A stretch of DNA of 6,368 nucleotides. Source: an uncultured Persicitalea sp. (lineage in GTDB: Bacteria > Bacteroidota > Bacteroidia > Cytophagales > Spirosomataceae). Positions 1 to 6,368 of the stretch are shown piece after piece. How positions within the stretch are numbered: the first letter of the stretch is position 1; each line of letters opens with the position of its first letter. The position numbers were made by a program, and so were the translations under genes. Where the stretch lies: NCBI GenBank assembly GCA_950075905.1, contig CATMVR010000308.1:1-6368 (forward strand). Direction: 5' to 3'. Under the pieces are notes generated by a model. The model was not told the origin of the DNA and did not search any database. It saw nothing but the letters and a program-made list of their open reading frames with translations.

Positions 1-2811
1 CCGGGTCTTGGCGGTTGACTCGGCAAGGTACTCTTCCCGGTCGTCCGGATGGATTTTGTCCGTCGGAAACTGATCGGTACCGGGCGCCAGGGGCTGACCC
101 GTAAAATCCACCCAGGCTTTGTTGAGAAAGCTCAGCTTGCCATCGGCCTGCGATACCCAGATCAGGGCCGGTACGTTATCTACCAGATCTTCAAACCATT
201 GCTTCCGCTCCTGCAGCAGTTTCTGCACACTGCGGTGCTCGGTGATGTCTTCCAGTACCAGCAGGATAGCCTGCTGCCGCTCGTGCTGCACTACCTTGCG
301 GGCGTGCAAGCGCATGGTTTTTTGGCCGTTGCCGGCTATGTCAAAATTTACCTCAAAGCCCCTGATCAGCTCGTCGTTGGCAATGACTTTTTCCAGCATT
401 TTCCGCAAACCGGGAAAGTCCCACTGACGCTCATCGAGCTCATACAGCATGGTACCCTCAATGTCTTCGGGTACCGTACGGAAGGTTTTGTAGAAAGCCT
501 TGTTGGCTCCCTTGATACGGAGTTGCTTGTCGAGAATGAGCGTGGCTTCGTTGATGGTAGACAGGATGGCCTCCGAGTAGCCGTAGGCTTCGGTGAGCTG
601 GTCGTTGGTAGTCTGCAGCTCCTGGTTGATGGTTAGCAACTCCTCGTTGGCCGACTCGATTTCCTCCTTGCTGGTTTCAAGCTCTTCGTTGATGCTCTGC
701 AGCTCCTCGTTGCTGCTCACAATCTCCTCGTTGGCGGCCTGCAGCTCTTCGTTGCTCGCCTCCTGCTCTTCGATGATAGAGTGCATATCCTCGCGCAGCC
801 CGTTCAGTTCGCGTTCCAGTTCCAGGATACGCTGATCGCGGGCGTTGCCGGCTTTGATATCCACGGAAGAAAGCTCGTCTACTTCTTTGAACAAAACCAG
901 AAACAACTGCTGGTTGGAGGGGTTGGCAATCGGCACGGCCTCAATATCCACGAAGTGAGATTTATCATTGATCGTCACTTCCAGCCCTTTTTTGATGGTG
1001 GGCTGCGATGTTTTGCGGGCTTTGTGAATAATGTTCCTTAGTTCGAGTACCAGGGCCGGACGAGCCATTTTGACGAGGCTGAAGCTGGGTTTGCCGGGGG
1101 AGGGTTCCAGAAAAAGATCCGTAGAGCCCCGAATCTGAATGATTTCCAAATCCTGATCCACCACCACACTCACCGGTACGTACTTGCTGAGCAGGAGGTT
1201 GTTCACCAGTTTTTCCAGATCTACGTTCGAAACCCCTTCGGTATGCTCTCCCGTAGCCTGGGAGTACTCCTGCGTTTGGGCATTGCTCCACCGGGGTTTT
1301 ACCTCGAAGGGAATGCGGCTTTGGGCGTTGTTTTTCCGCTGGAAGATCTTAAAACTCTTTTCAACCTGAAAAAAATGCGCCGCCGACCCGGTGATAAACT
1401 CCGATTTGCCCAGAATCAGGTAGCCATCGGGCCGCAGGGAGTAGTGAAAAGTGGCCAGGGCTTTCTGTTGCCGGGCCTGATCGAGGTAAATGAGCAGGTT
1501 GCGGCAGCTGAGCAGGTCAATGCGGGAAAAGGGCGGGTCTTTGAGCACATTGTGCGGGGCAAACACGCACAAATCGCGAATGATCTTGTTGATGCGGTAG
1601 TTGTCGTCGGCCTTGGTGAAAAAGCGCTGCAGGCGCCGGGGCGACACATCCAGTAGTTCGCTTTTGGTATAGACTCCGTTGCGGGCTTTGGCGATGGCCG
1701 ACTCGCTGAGGTCGGTGGCAAATATCTGCACCGTTATCGTAGAGGCCCGCGTACCCAGAATCTCCATCAGCAGCATGGCTAGTGAGTACGCCTCCTGCCC
1801 GGTAGAGCAGGCTGGTATCCAGATCCGGATGGTTTCACCCACCGATTTGCTCTTGATCAGCTGGGGAAGAAGCTCCTTTTTGAGGTAGTTCATGGTTTCT
1901 GAATCCCGGAAAAAGCTGGTCACGTTGATGAGCAGATCGGCATACAGTACATTGGCTTCGGCGGGGTGCTGTTTGAGGTACTGGTGGTACTCGTGCAGGG
2001 TTTCCAGCTTGTAGAGCAGCATGCGGCGCACAATCCGGCGCCGGATGGTCGACTTCTTGTAGTGCTCAAAATCTACCCCAACGGCCATTCTGAGATGCGC
2101 CAGTATTTTTTCAAGGTCTTCATCAGAGACCGCTTCTTCCTGACTACTTTCTTTCGGCACTTCTACCGCTTCTACCGATTCGCGGGTTTCCTGAAAAACC
2201 GACGCCCGCTCACTCAGGCGCTCTACTTCTTCGGCCATTTGTTGGGGTGAGAGTATCATATCCACCGCTCCGCCGGAAATAGCGGATTGGGGCATGCTCT
2301 GAAATTTGGCGCTTTCGTCCTGGGCCATGGTAACTCCGCCGGCCACTTTGATGGCTTTGAGGCCCAGGCTGCCGTCGCTGCCCATGCCCGAGAGCAGAAT
2401 ACCAATGGCACCGTTTTTTTGTCTATGGGCCAGCGACACAAAAAACTGGTCGATGGGCATGTGGATCTCCGGGGTAGTTTTGCGGGTGGTCAGAGTGAGG
2501 GCACCATCAATGACCTCCATGTCCTGGTTGGGCGGAATAACATACAAATGGTTGGCCTCGATGGTCAACAACTGCGTGGCTTCCTTCACGGGCATCTTCG
2601 TGGACCGGGCCAGAATAGCCGCGAGCTGGCTTTCGTGGTTGGGAGCAAGGTGCTGAATATATACAAAAGCCAGGCCCGTGGTGGGCGACAGATGCGTCAA
2701 TAACTGGGTAAAAGCTTCTAGCCCACCCGCCGAAGCACCAATGGCTACAATGGGCACAGCGGTATGGTCGGGAGCCTGCTCCTGAGGTTTTTTATCTTTC
2801 TTTCGGGGCAT
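1..2811 (-). CDS. CheB-CheR-PAS hybrid signalling protein (3' end outside window)
   Basis: The frame is open from ATG at 2811 to the window edge, giving 937 residues with no stop. Domains in order: a CheB methylesterase at about 18-195 with the expected triad S27 (GASAGG), H54 (YIQH) and D146 (GSDG); a CheR methyltransferase at about 230-490 with the SAM-binding stretch ACSTGQEAYS (334-343), FATDLSE (364-370) and LLSCRNLLIY (433-442); a degenerate PAS-like domain at about 530-647; a coiled coil at about 655-741; a PAS domain at about 745-860; and a second PAS from about 870 that runs off the edge. CheB removes and CheR adds methyl groups on receptor glutamates in chemotaxis. There is no N-terminal receiver domain, so control must come from the PAS part or another protein. 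Related hybrids often end in a histidine kinase; that part is not visible here. No in-frame ATG lies between this start and the stop at 2872-2874, and there is no Shine-Dalgarno sequence. The protein is soluble by sequence, with no signal peptide. Confidence 0.95.
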   Translation of the reverse strand, partial: MPRKKDKKPQEQAPDHTAVPIVAIGASAGGLEAFTQLLTHLSPTTGLAFVYIQHLAPNHESQLAAILARSTKMPVKEATQLLTIEANHLYVIPPNQDMEVIDGALTLTTRKTTPEIHMPIDQFFVSLAHRQKNGAIGILLSGMGSDGSLGLKAIKVAGGVTMAQDESAKFQSMPQSAISGGAVDMILSPQQMAEEVERLSERASVFQETRESVEAVEVPKESSQEEAVSDEDLEKILAHLRMAVGVDFEHYKKSTIRRRIVRRMLLYKLETLHEYHQYLKQHPAEANVLYADLLINVTSFFRDSETMNYLKKELLPQLIKSKSVGETIRIWIPACSTGQEAYSLAMLLMEILGTRASTITVQIFATDLSESAIAKARNGVYTKSELLDVSPRRLQRFFTKADDNYRINKIIRDLCVFAPHNVLKDPPFSRIDLLSCRNLLIYLDQARQQKALATFHYSLRPDGYLILGKSEFITGSAAHFFQVEKSFKIFQRKNNAQSRIPFEVKPRWSNAQTQEYSQATGEHTEGVSNVDLEKLVNNLLLSKYVPVSVVVDQDLEIIQIRGSTDLFLEPSPGKPSFSLVKMARPALVLELRNIIHKARKTSQPTIKKGLEVTINDKSHFVDIEAVPIANPSNQQLFLVLFKEVDELSSVDIKAGNARDQRILELERELNGLREDMHSIIEEQEASNEELQAANEEIVSSNEELQSINEELETSKEEIESANEELLTINQELQTTNDQLTEAYGYSEAILSTINEATLILDKQLRIKGANKAFYKTFRTVPEDIEGTMLYELDERQWDFPGLRKMLEKVIANDELIRGFEVNFDIAGNGQKTMRLHARKVVQHERQQAILLVLEDITEHRSVQKLLQERKQWFEDLVDNVPALIWVSQADGKLSFLNKAWVDFTGQPLAPGTDQFPTDKIHPDDREEYLAESTAKTR
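589..756 (-). repeat. Eight tandem heptads encoding the coiled-coil linker of the hybrid
   Basis: Residues 686-741 of the hybrid protein form eight uninterrupted seven-residue units: SNEELQA, ANEEIVS, SNEELQS, INEELET, SKEEIES, ANEELLT, INQELQT and TNDQLTE. N (K in one unit), E and L/I recur at fixed positions. The DNA repeats visibly as reverse-complemented AACGAGGAG-like units. The stretch links the CheR/PAS part to the downstream PAS domains and is probably a parallel dimeric coiled coil that passes signals along the protein. Similar linkers are known in CheB-CheR-PAS hybrids. Confidence 0.85.
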
Positions 2812-2862
2812 AAAGTTTACATCACTGGTATGTTGCAAAATTGCTACGTTAGAGCAAAAATG

Positions 2863-2892
2863 ATATTGAAATTACTGAAAAAATTTCAATAT
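2863..2892. repeat. Perfect 11-bp inverted repeat upstream of the hybrid gene
   Basis: The arms are atattgaaatt (2863-2873) and aatttcaatat (2882-2892), separated by 8 bases. The structure ends 52 bases upstream of the ATG of the hybrid gene. It could be an operator for a dimeric regulator, a leader hairpin, or a weak terminator for the gene before it. The stem is almost all A/T and has no G/C-rich core, so an operator fits better than a terminator; that is inference. Confidence 0.6.
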
Positions 2893-2910
2893 AGTCAACT
2901 ACCTGCGTCC

Positions 2911-3008
2911 GCATATACCTTTATCAGGGAAGGATAAAATTTTTTTTGGAGAAAAAATGGGTTTTAGAGCAAGTGGAGTTGGTTTTTAGTTAAAAAATAG
3001 GTATATGC
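2911..3008. repeat. Separated perfect 10-bp inverted repeat
   Basis: gcatatacct (2911-2920) recurs as its exact reverse complement aggtatatgc (2999-3008), with 78 bases between. A third related element, cctgtatatagg (3030-3041), sits just after the CheB stop and contains the same ATATAC core on the minus strand. Paired sites of this kind may be regulator-binding boxes; nothing in the sequence identifies the regulator. Confidence 0.5.
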
Positions 3009-3052
3009 ACATTTCTATAAAAAAACGTACCTGTATATAGGCAGAGTAGCCC

Positions 3053-4039
3053 TTAATCCATAATCAGTTTTCGAAGCTCCTGAGCCCGGCGCTGGGCGTC
3101 TTCTGCTTTGGCGCGGAAGTCGGCCGCCGCCGCCTGATCGCCGTTTCTCTCGGAGGTACTTACCTGCTGCTCGCACAAAATGATGATTTCTTCCAGGTTC
3201 TGGAGCGCTTGCCAGAGGTTGTTTTCCACAGATTCGTAGATACCACCGAGTAGAGTGGGGGGCATAAAAGAATGCCCCGTATGGCAGCGGTAGCGTTCGA
3301 TGGTTCCCTCCTGTATTTTTACCAGCGCCCCGTTGCATTCCGGGCAGGTAAGCATGGAGTGTTCTCCCAAGTGGAGTATCCCTTTTTCGAAGGCATTGCT
3401 TTGAGCGGCCGTGGCTACTTCGATTTTCATTCTTTCCTGTTCTGAGGGTTGCAGAGGGGCAGGCTCAGTAACCGGCTCCCCAACCAAACTTACCAGTAGC
3501 GCTGCAATGTCCGACAACGGCCTGATGTAGTCGACCTCTACATATTCGAGTACACTTTGGGGCATGGCTGGATACTTGGCCTCGTCGGGTCTTTGCACAA
3601 TGCCGATTCCCCCCTGCCTTTTTACCGACCACATGCCCGCGGTGCCATCGTCGAGCAGGCCCGTGAGCACTACCCCAATGACCCGCGGGCCGTGGCTATA
3701 CGCCGCCGAACGGAACAGGGCGTCGATGGAAGGTCGGAAGCGGTTTTCTTTGGGCCCTTTTTTGACCAGCATGCGGTTGTCCTCTATGAGCAGGTGCAGG
3801 TTGGGAGGGGCTACGTAAATATAGCCGGGGCGAATTTCTTCCTCGTCTGCCGGGTGTACGGCTTTCAAATTTCCCCGTAGGGTCAGAATGTGCGGCAGAA
3901 TCGACGGGGCATGAGCCGCCACGTGCTGTACTATAAAAATGGAAGCCGCAAAATCGGCCGGGAGCATAGCGACAATTTCCTGTAATGCATGAACACCGCC
4001 CGCTGAGGAGCCGATGACGATGATATTTCGTTTATTCAT
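3053..4039 (-). CDS. cheB: Stand-alone CheB-type protein-glutamate methylesterase with C-terminal zinc module
   Basis: A cytoplasmic protein of 328 residues. Residues 5-190 form a CheB esterase domain with the catalytic triad S12 (GSSAGG), H39 (IVQH) and D131 (LLDDG), plus the family stretches YIYVAPPNLHL (73-83) and MPQSV (159-163). CheB hydrolyses methyl esters on receptor glutamates, or deamidates glutamines. It has no receiver domain, so it is not controlled by phosphorylation in the E. coli way. After a loose linker (190-225) comes CPEC (232-235) and CHTGH (252-256), a likely zinc site using C232, C235, C252 and H256 or H253, then a helical tail at 265-328 rich in A, E, Q and R. This C-terminal module is known in a subgroup of CheB proteins; its role is unclear. 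The start ATG is the one directly before the first beta strand, and no Shine-Dalgarno sequence is seen. The CheB-CheR hybrid lies 241 bases downstream, suggesting one pathway. Confidence 0.93.
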   Translation of the reverse strand: MNKRNIIVIGSSAGGVHALQEIVAMLPADFAASIFIVQHVAAHAPSILPHILTLRGNLKAVHPADEEEIRPGYIYVAPPNLHLLIEDNRMLVKKGPKENRFRPSIDALFRSAAYSHGPRVIGVVLTGLLDDGTAGMWSVKRQGGIGIVQRPDEAKYPAMPQSVLEYVEVDYIRPLSDIAALLVSLVGEPVTEPAPLQPSEQERMKIEVATAAQSNAFEKGILHLGEHSMLTCPECNGALVKIQEGTIERYRCHTGHSFMPPTLLGGIYESVENNLWQALQNLEEIIILCEQQVSTSERNGDQAAAADFRAKAEDAQRRAQELRKLIMD

Positions 4040-4100
4040 TGAGTTTTGTCCGTGGGGTAATTAGATCAGATAATATCATCCCAAAAACTATACCATGCCC

Positions 4101-4131
4101 CAAACGTATTTTCTTACCTGCCGATTTCCAG
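4101..4131 (-). promoter_or_regulatory. Candidate Bacteroidota-type promoter for the CheB gene
   Basis: On the minus strand TACGTTTG (4108-4101) matches the Bacteroidota -7 consensus TAnnTTTG exactly. CTG (4131-4129), one base off the -33 element TTG, lies 20 bases upstream; the usual gap is about 19. Transcription would start near 4094 and leave a leader of about 55 bases. The -33 part overlaps the last codons of the sialidase-like gene. This is a pattern match only. Confidence 0.45.
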
Positions 4132-5307
4132 AATGGTACCCGCGATATGCCGGGGGCCGTTGGCCTGGTTGAAGTAGTAAGCCACCAGCACCCTTTTTTT
4201 GTCGAGCTGCACGGCCCAGGGGTAGCCCAGATCGGTGGTGCCGCCGTCGGTTCGGAGTACGATTTCGGGGGCCGTGGCGAAGTCGGTGCACTCGGCGTTC
4301 AGGATGCGGGCCCGGATGCCGTAGGGCGCGTGGCGGTAGCCGTAGGTGAGCAGCACGCGTTGGTCGGGCAGGCGTAGGGCGTGGAGCGGGTGCCCCTGGA
4401 AACCCATTTTCTGCCAGGGCTGGAAGGTTTTGCCGCCGTCGGTGGAGCGGGCTATGCAGGCCTGATCGTCCATACCGGCCGTGCGCAGAAAGGCCACCAA
4501 GTCGCCTTTGGGCGTTTCGTACATGGACGTTTCGTTGAAAGAGGCGTTTTCGTCCTCCGCCACGGGAGCCGAATAGGTCCAGGTGAGCCCCTTGTCGTTT
4601 GATACCAGCAGATGCGTGGAGGATCGGCGGGGCGAGAGGCGGTCGTTGGCCGCTACCACCCAAAATATTTTTCCGCTACGGCCTTCGTACATGGCCCCGC
4701 GGTTGTACGCGCGGATGGGCTGTCCGAAGGGGTCGAGGTTTTTTTCGGGGGCTACGTGGGGAGGGTAGATCGGCCCCTGCCAGGAGGTACCTCCGTCGGT
4801 AGAGCGTACCAGATAGCCCCCCAGAAATACAGAGCCCGGCATATTCTGAAAAACGGGCTGTTTGAGCTGAGGTAGCCCGTCGGGCCGCACAAACGCCCAG
4901 CCGTAGCTGGCGCAGAGCAGGGTGCCGTCGCGGAGCCGCAGCAGGCAGGGGTCCTGCGAGCCACCAAACGCGTGGGCGTAGATTAGGTTTGGTTCCGGGG
5001 TCCAGGTGTCGCCATCGCGCGAGCGCACAGCTACCAGGTAGCTGTTGGGATCTACGTGGTTGGTACCTTTTTCTCCGAAGGCTTTCCGTTCGGGCGCCCG
5101 GCGAAACGCCAGCAGTAACTCTCCGTTTTTTAACTTTACTACGGAGGGAAAGGCTGCGTAAAAGAGCGAGTCGCGGTAGATGATAATGTCTTTTATTTTT
5201 CTGACCCCCGAAGGAGCGTCGGGACTGCTTTGGGAAAATACGGAGCGGGTTGTCCCGGCGGTCAGGAGCAGGAGAGCCAGGAGGAAATTCTTGCCAGTAT
5301 ATACCAT
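4114..5307 (-). CDS. Secreted sialidase-like protein with BNR/Asp-box repeats
   Basis: A protein of 397 residues from ATG 5307. The N-terminus has K6, a hydrophobic core at 8-18 and a plausible signal-peptidase site after VFS (23-25), so export is expected. The rest looks like a six-bladed beta-propeller of the BNR/sialidase superfamily. Asp boxes are seen at 96-102 (SRDGDTW, one residue short), 169-176 (STDGGTSW), 236-243 (SNDKGLTW) and 288-295 (STDGGKTF). The family-like FPSVVKLKNGELLLAFR stretch is at 53-69 and GYPWAVQL...VLVAYYF at 361-379. Sialidases release sialic acids from glycans, but many Bacteroidota members of this fold have no proven substrate, and I cannot assign the arginine triad with certainty. 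The frame stays open to an ATG at 5385, but that start would put residues before the signal peptide and lies upstream of the likely promoter, so 5307 is preferred. It ends 74 bases before the CheB start. Confidence 0.9.
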   Translation of the reverse strand: MVYTGKNFLLALLLLTAGTTRSVFSQSSPDAPSGVRKIKDIIIYRDSLFYAAFPSVVKLKNGELLLAFRRAPERKAFGEKGTNHVDPNSYLVAVRSRDGDTWTPEPNLIYAHAFGGSQDPCLLRLRDGTLLCASYGWAFVRPDGLPQLKQPVFQNMPGSVFLGGYLVRSTDGGTSWQGPIYPPHVAPEKNLDPFGQPIRAYNRGAMYEGRSGKIFWVVAANDRLSPRRSSTHLLVSNDKGLTWTYSAPVAEDENASFNETSMYETPKGDLVAFLRTAGMDDQACIARSTDGGKTFQPWQKMGFQGHPLHALRLPDQRVLLTYGYRHAPYGIRARILNAECTDFATAPEIVLRTDGGTTDLGYPWAVQLDKKRVLVAYYFNQANGPRHIAGTILEIGR

Positions 5308-5366
5308 GCGTAGAGAGAATATTGTATTTGCTGAGGGGGTACTTCTGAAAAAAGACCGGTAAAGGG

Positions 5367-5396
5367 CAAATCTAACCCTGTGCAATGGGGTGGCAG
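5367..5396 (-). promoter_or_regulatory. Candidate Bacteroidota-type promoter for the sialidase-like gene
   Basis: On the minus strand TAGATTTG (5374-5367) matches TAnnTTTG exactly, and CTG (5396-5394), one base off TTG, lies exactly 19 bases upstream. Transcription would begin near 5360, about 53 bases before ATG 5307. This supports the gene being expressed separately from the kinase, and argues against the longer start at 5385. Confidence 0.55.
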
Positions 5397-5407
5397 AGCG
5401 CTATTTC

Positions 5408-6368
5408 TCAGAGTACCTCTACTTCCTGCCCGTAGTTGAGGTGGTACCTGATCCTCACGCGGGTGCCGGTACCGGTCACAGGGTCGGCATCCTCAATCTC
5501 TACGTCCATTTTTGCGGGGTAGCTCCGGTTAAACAGGTCGATCCGCTGCCGGATAATCTCCATGCCGAGCGATTGGTGGATCTGGAAAGTATTTCTTTTT
5601 AGCTCGGCTGATTTTTTGCGTCCGATTCCGTTGTCCTCTATTTCTATATAGAGTGTGTTGTCGTTGAGGGCAGCTACGCGGAGGCGCAGTGTTTTTTCGG
5701 GAAGGGGACTCGGCAGCAGCCCGTGCCAGATGGCATTTTCCACGTAGGGCTGCAGCAGCAGGGGGGGGATTTGCAGACTCTCCTGGTCTATGTCGGGGTC
5801 TACTTCGAGACAGTACTGAAAGCCATCCCCAAACCGATTTTTTTCAATGTCGAGGTAGAGCCGCAGCACTTCCAGCTCGTCGTGCAGGGAGATGGTCTTG
5901 ACCCGCGAGTGGGTCAGTACCTTGCGCAGCAGCTTGGAGAAACGGGTGAGGTAGTGGGAGGCTTTCTGATTTTCCTGCGCCAGAATAAAGTATTCCAGAC
6001 TGTTGAGGCTATTGAACAAAAAATGGGGGTTGAGCTGACTGCGCAGGGCCTGCATTTCGGTTTCGGCCAGTTGACGCTCGTAGCTACTCTTTTTTTCGAG
6101 AATATCAATGTAGGCCAGGTGGTTGGCCTGCCGTTCGGCGTCGATGAGCCGGATGCGGTGCGCCAGCGCCAGGGCAAACACCAGGATTTCGAGCAGTACC
6201 CCGAAGGTAATGGTGAAGAGATTATCTACCGAGCCGGGCAGGGTAACTCCTTTCAGGATCAGCTCGCTACCCCGCAACCAGGCTAGCAAGCCCACGGCCG
6301 CCATGGCCCCGTCGTCGGTGCGGAAGGCGCTGAGGGTGTCCGCTGCCTCAGAGAAGGCCGCCTGGATG
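5408..6368 (-). CDS. LytS/YehU-type sensor histidine kinase, C-terminal part (5' end outside window)
   Basis: The frame is open from the window edge to TGA at 5410-5408, giving 319 visible residues; ATG 6304 is probably internal. Fragment residues 50-70 form a membrane helix ending in LALAHRIR, resembling the last helix of the 7TMR-DISM membrane sensors often joined to this kinase in Bacteroidota; residues 22-40 may be part of the previous helix. A helical linker (74-108) leads to the His_kinase domain with phospho-accepting H115 in LNPHFLFNSLNSLEYF, the ATP-binding N box LLLQPYVENAIWHGL (203-217, N211), the G1 box EDNGIGRKK (244-252), GMEIIRQRIDLFN (268-280) and the G2-like GTGTRVRI (299-306). 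It would autophosphorylate and pass phosphate to a response regulator, commonly of the LytTR type. No such regulator lies in the window; the next gene downstream is the sialidase-like gene after a 100-base gap. The extracellular ligand domain is out of view. Confidence 0.92.
   Translation of the reverse strand, partial: IQAAFSEAADTLSAFRTDDGAMAAVGLLAWLRGSELILKGVTLPGSVDNLFTITFGVLLEILVFALALAHRIRLIDAERQANHLAYIDILEKKSSYERQLAETEMQALRSQLNPHFLFNSLNSLEYFILAQENQKASHYLTRFSKLLRKVLTHSRVKTISLHDELEVLRLYLDIEKNRFGDGFQYCLEVDPDIDQESLQIPPLLLQPYVENAIWHGLLPSPLPEKTLRLRVAALNDNTLYIEIEDNGIGRKKSAELKRNTFQIHQSLGMEIIRQRIDLFNRSYPAKMDVEIEDADPVTGTGTRVRIRYHLNYGQEVEVL

Larger units (their letters stand above)
2812..3052. other. 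AT-rich intergenic region between the CheB gene and the hybrid gene
   Basis: These 241 bases are about 32% G+C by count (77 of 241), well below the flanking genes. No credible ORF is present. The stretch holds two perfect inverted repeats, an 8-T run (2940-2947) and several A/T runs. It should contain the leader and promoter of the hybrid gene, but on the minus strand I find no exact TAnnTTTG; the nearest are CATTTTTG and CAATTTTG, each one base off. I see no convincing intrinsic terminator after the CheB stop: the only stems followed by T runs have about 3 paired bases. Confidence 0.7.

Noticed and set aside
49..636. Plus-strand reading frame of 195 codons opposite the hybrid gene
   Set aside because: It lies wholly antisense to the PAS and coiled-coil codons, and its translation matches no family I know. 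It is explained by the G/C-rich codon pattern of the true gene.
2940..2947. Run of eight T as a phase-variation switch
   Set aside because: It is intergenic in AT-rich DNA, not placed between promoter elements that I can identify, and no frame depends on it.
3009..3052. Intrinsic terminator after the CheB gene
   Set aside because: There is a T run on the minus strand (3026-3020), but the nearby stems pair only about 3 G/C-containing bases, too weak to support.
4088..4663. Minus-strand 191-codon frame overlapping the sialidase-like gene in another frame
   Set aside because: Its low-complexity R/G/P-rich translation is typical of a shifted frame; the overlapping frame carries the Asp boxes.
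5308..5385. Longer start of the sialidase-like gene at ATG 5385
   Set aside because: It would add 26 residues before a clear signal peptide and would begin upstream of the best promoter match.
5723..6286. Plus-strand reading frame of 187 codons opposite the kinase
   Set aside because: It is antisense to conserved kinase motifs including the H box and N box, has no recognisable domain, and is a shadow frame.
6302..6304. ATG at 6304 as the true start of the kinase
   Set aside because: The frame stays open upstream to the window edge, and a start there would leave a truncated membrane sensor, so it is most likely internal.

Overview
The window reads as chromosomal DNA of a Bacteroidota bacterium, most likely a Cytophagales/Spirosomataceae-like member; that placement is an inference. 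The supporting signs are a LytS-type kinase fused to what looks like the end of a 7TMR-DISM membrane sensor, a CheB-CheR-PAS hybrid with no receiver domain, absence of Shine-Dalgarno sequences before the starts, and two upstream elements matching the Bacteroidota -7 consensus TAnnTTTG. Genes are roughly 55-60% G+C by eye, while the longest intergenic gap is about 32%.

All four genes lie on the minus strand, so transcription runs from high to low coordinates. The order is: (1) 6368-5408, the C-terminal 319 residues of a membrane sensor histidine kinase cut by the window edge; (2) 5307-4114, a secreted BNR/Asp-box sialidase-like protein with its own likely promoter; (3) 4039-3053, a stand-alone CheB-type methylesterase with a C-terminal Cys/His zinc-type module; (4) 2811-1, a large CheB-CheR-PAS hybrid cut by the other edge. 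Both edge genes stay open to the window limit. The plus strand holds only shadow reading frames. No RNA gene, mobile element or CRISPR array was seen.

Genes 3 and 4 belong together functionally: two CheB catalytic domains and one CheR methyltransferase sit side by side with no CheA, CheW or methyl-accepting receptor in view. This suggests a sensory or regulatory circuit other than classical chemotaxis, with the hybrid protein probably continuing into more PAS and perhaps histidine-kinase domains. The kinase and the sialidase-like gene are neighbours on the same strand, but each downstream gene has its own promoter candidate, so a functional link is only a hypothesis. The 241-base gap between genes 3 and 4 carries two perfect inverted repeats and is the least explained part of the window.
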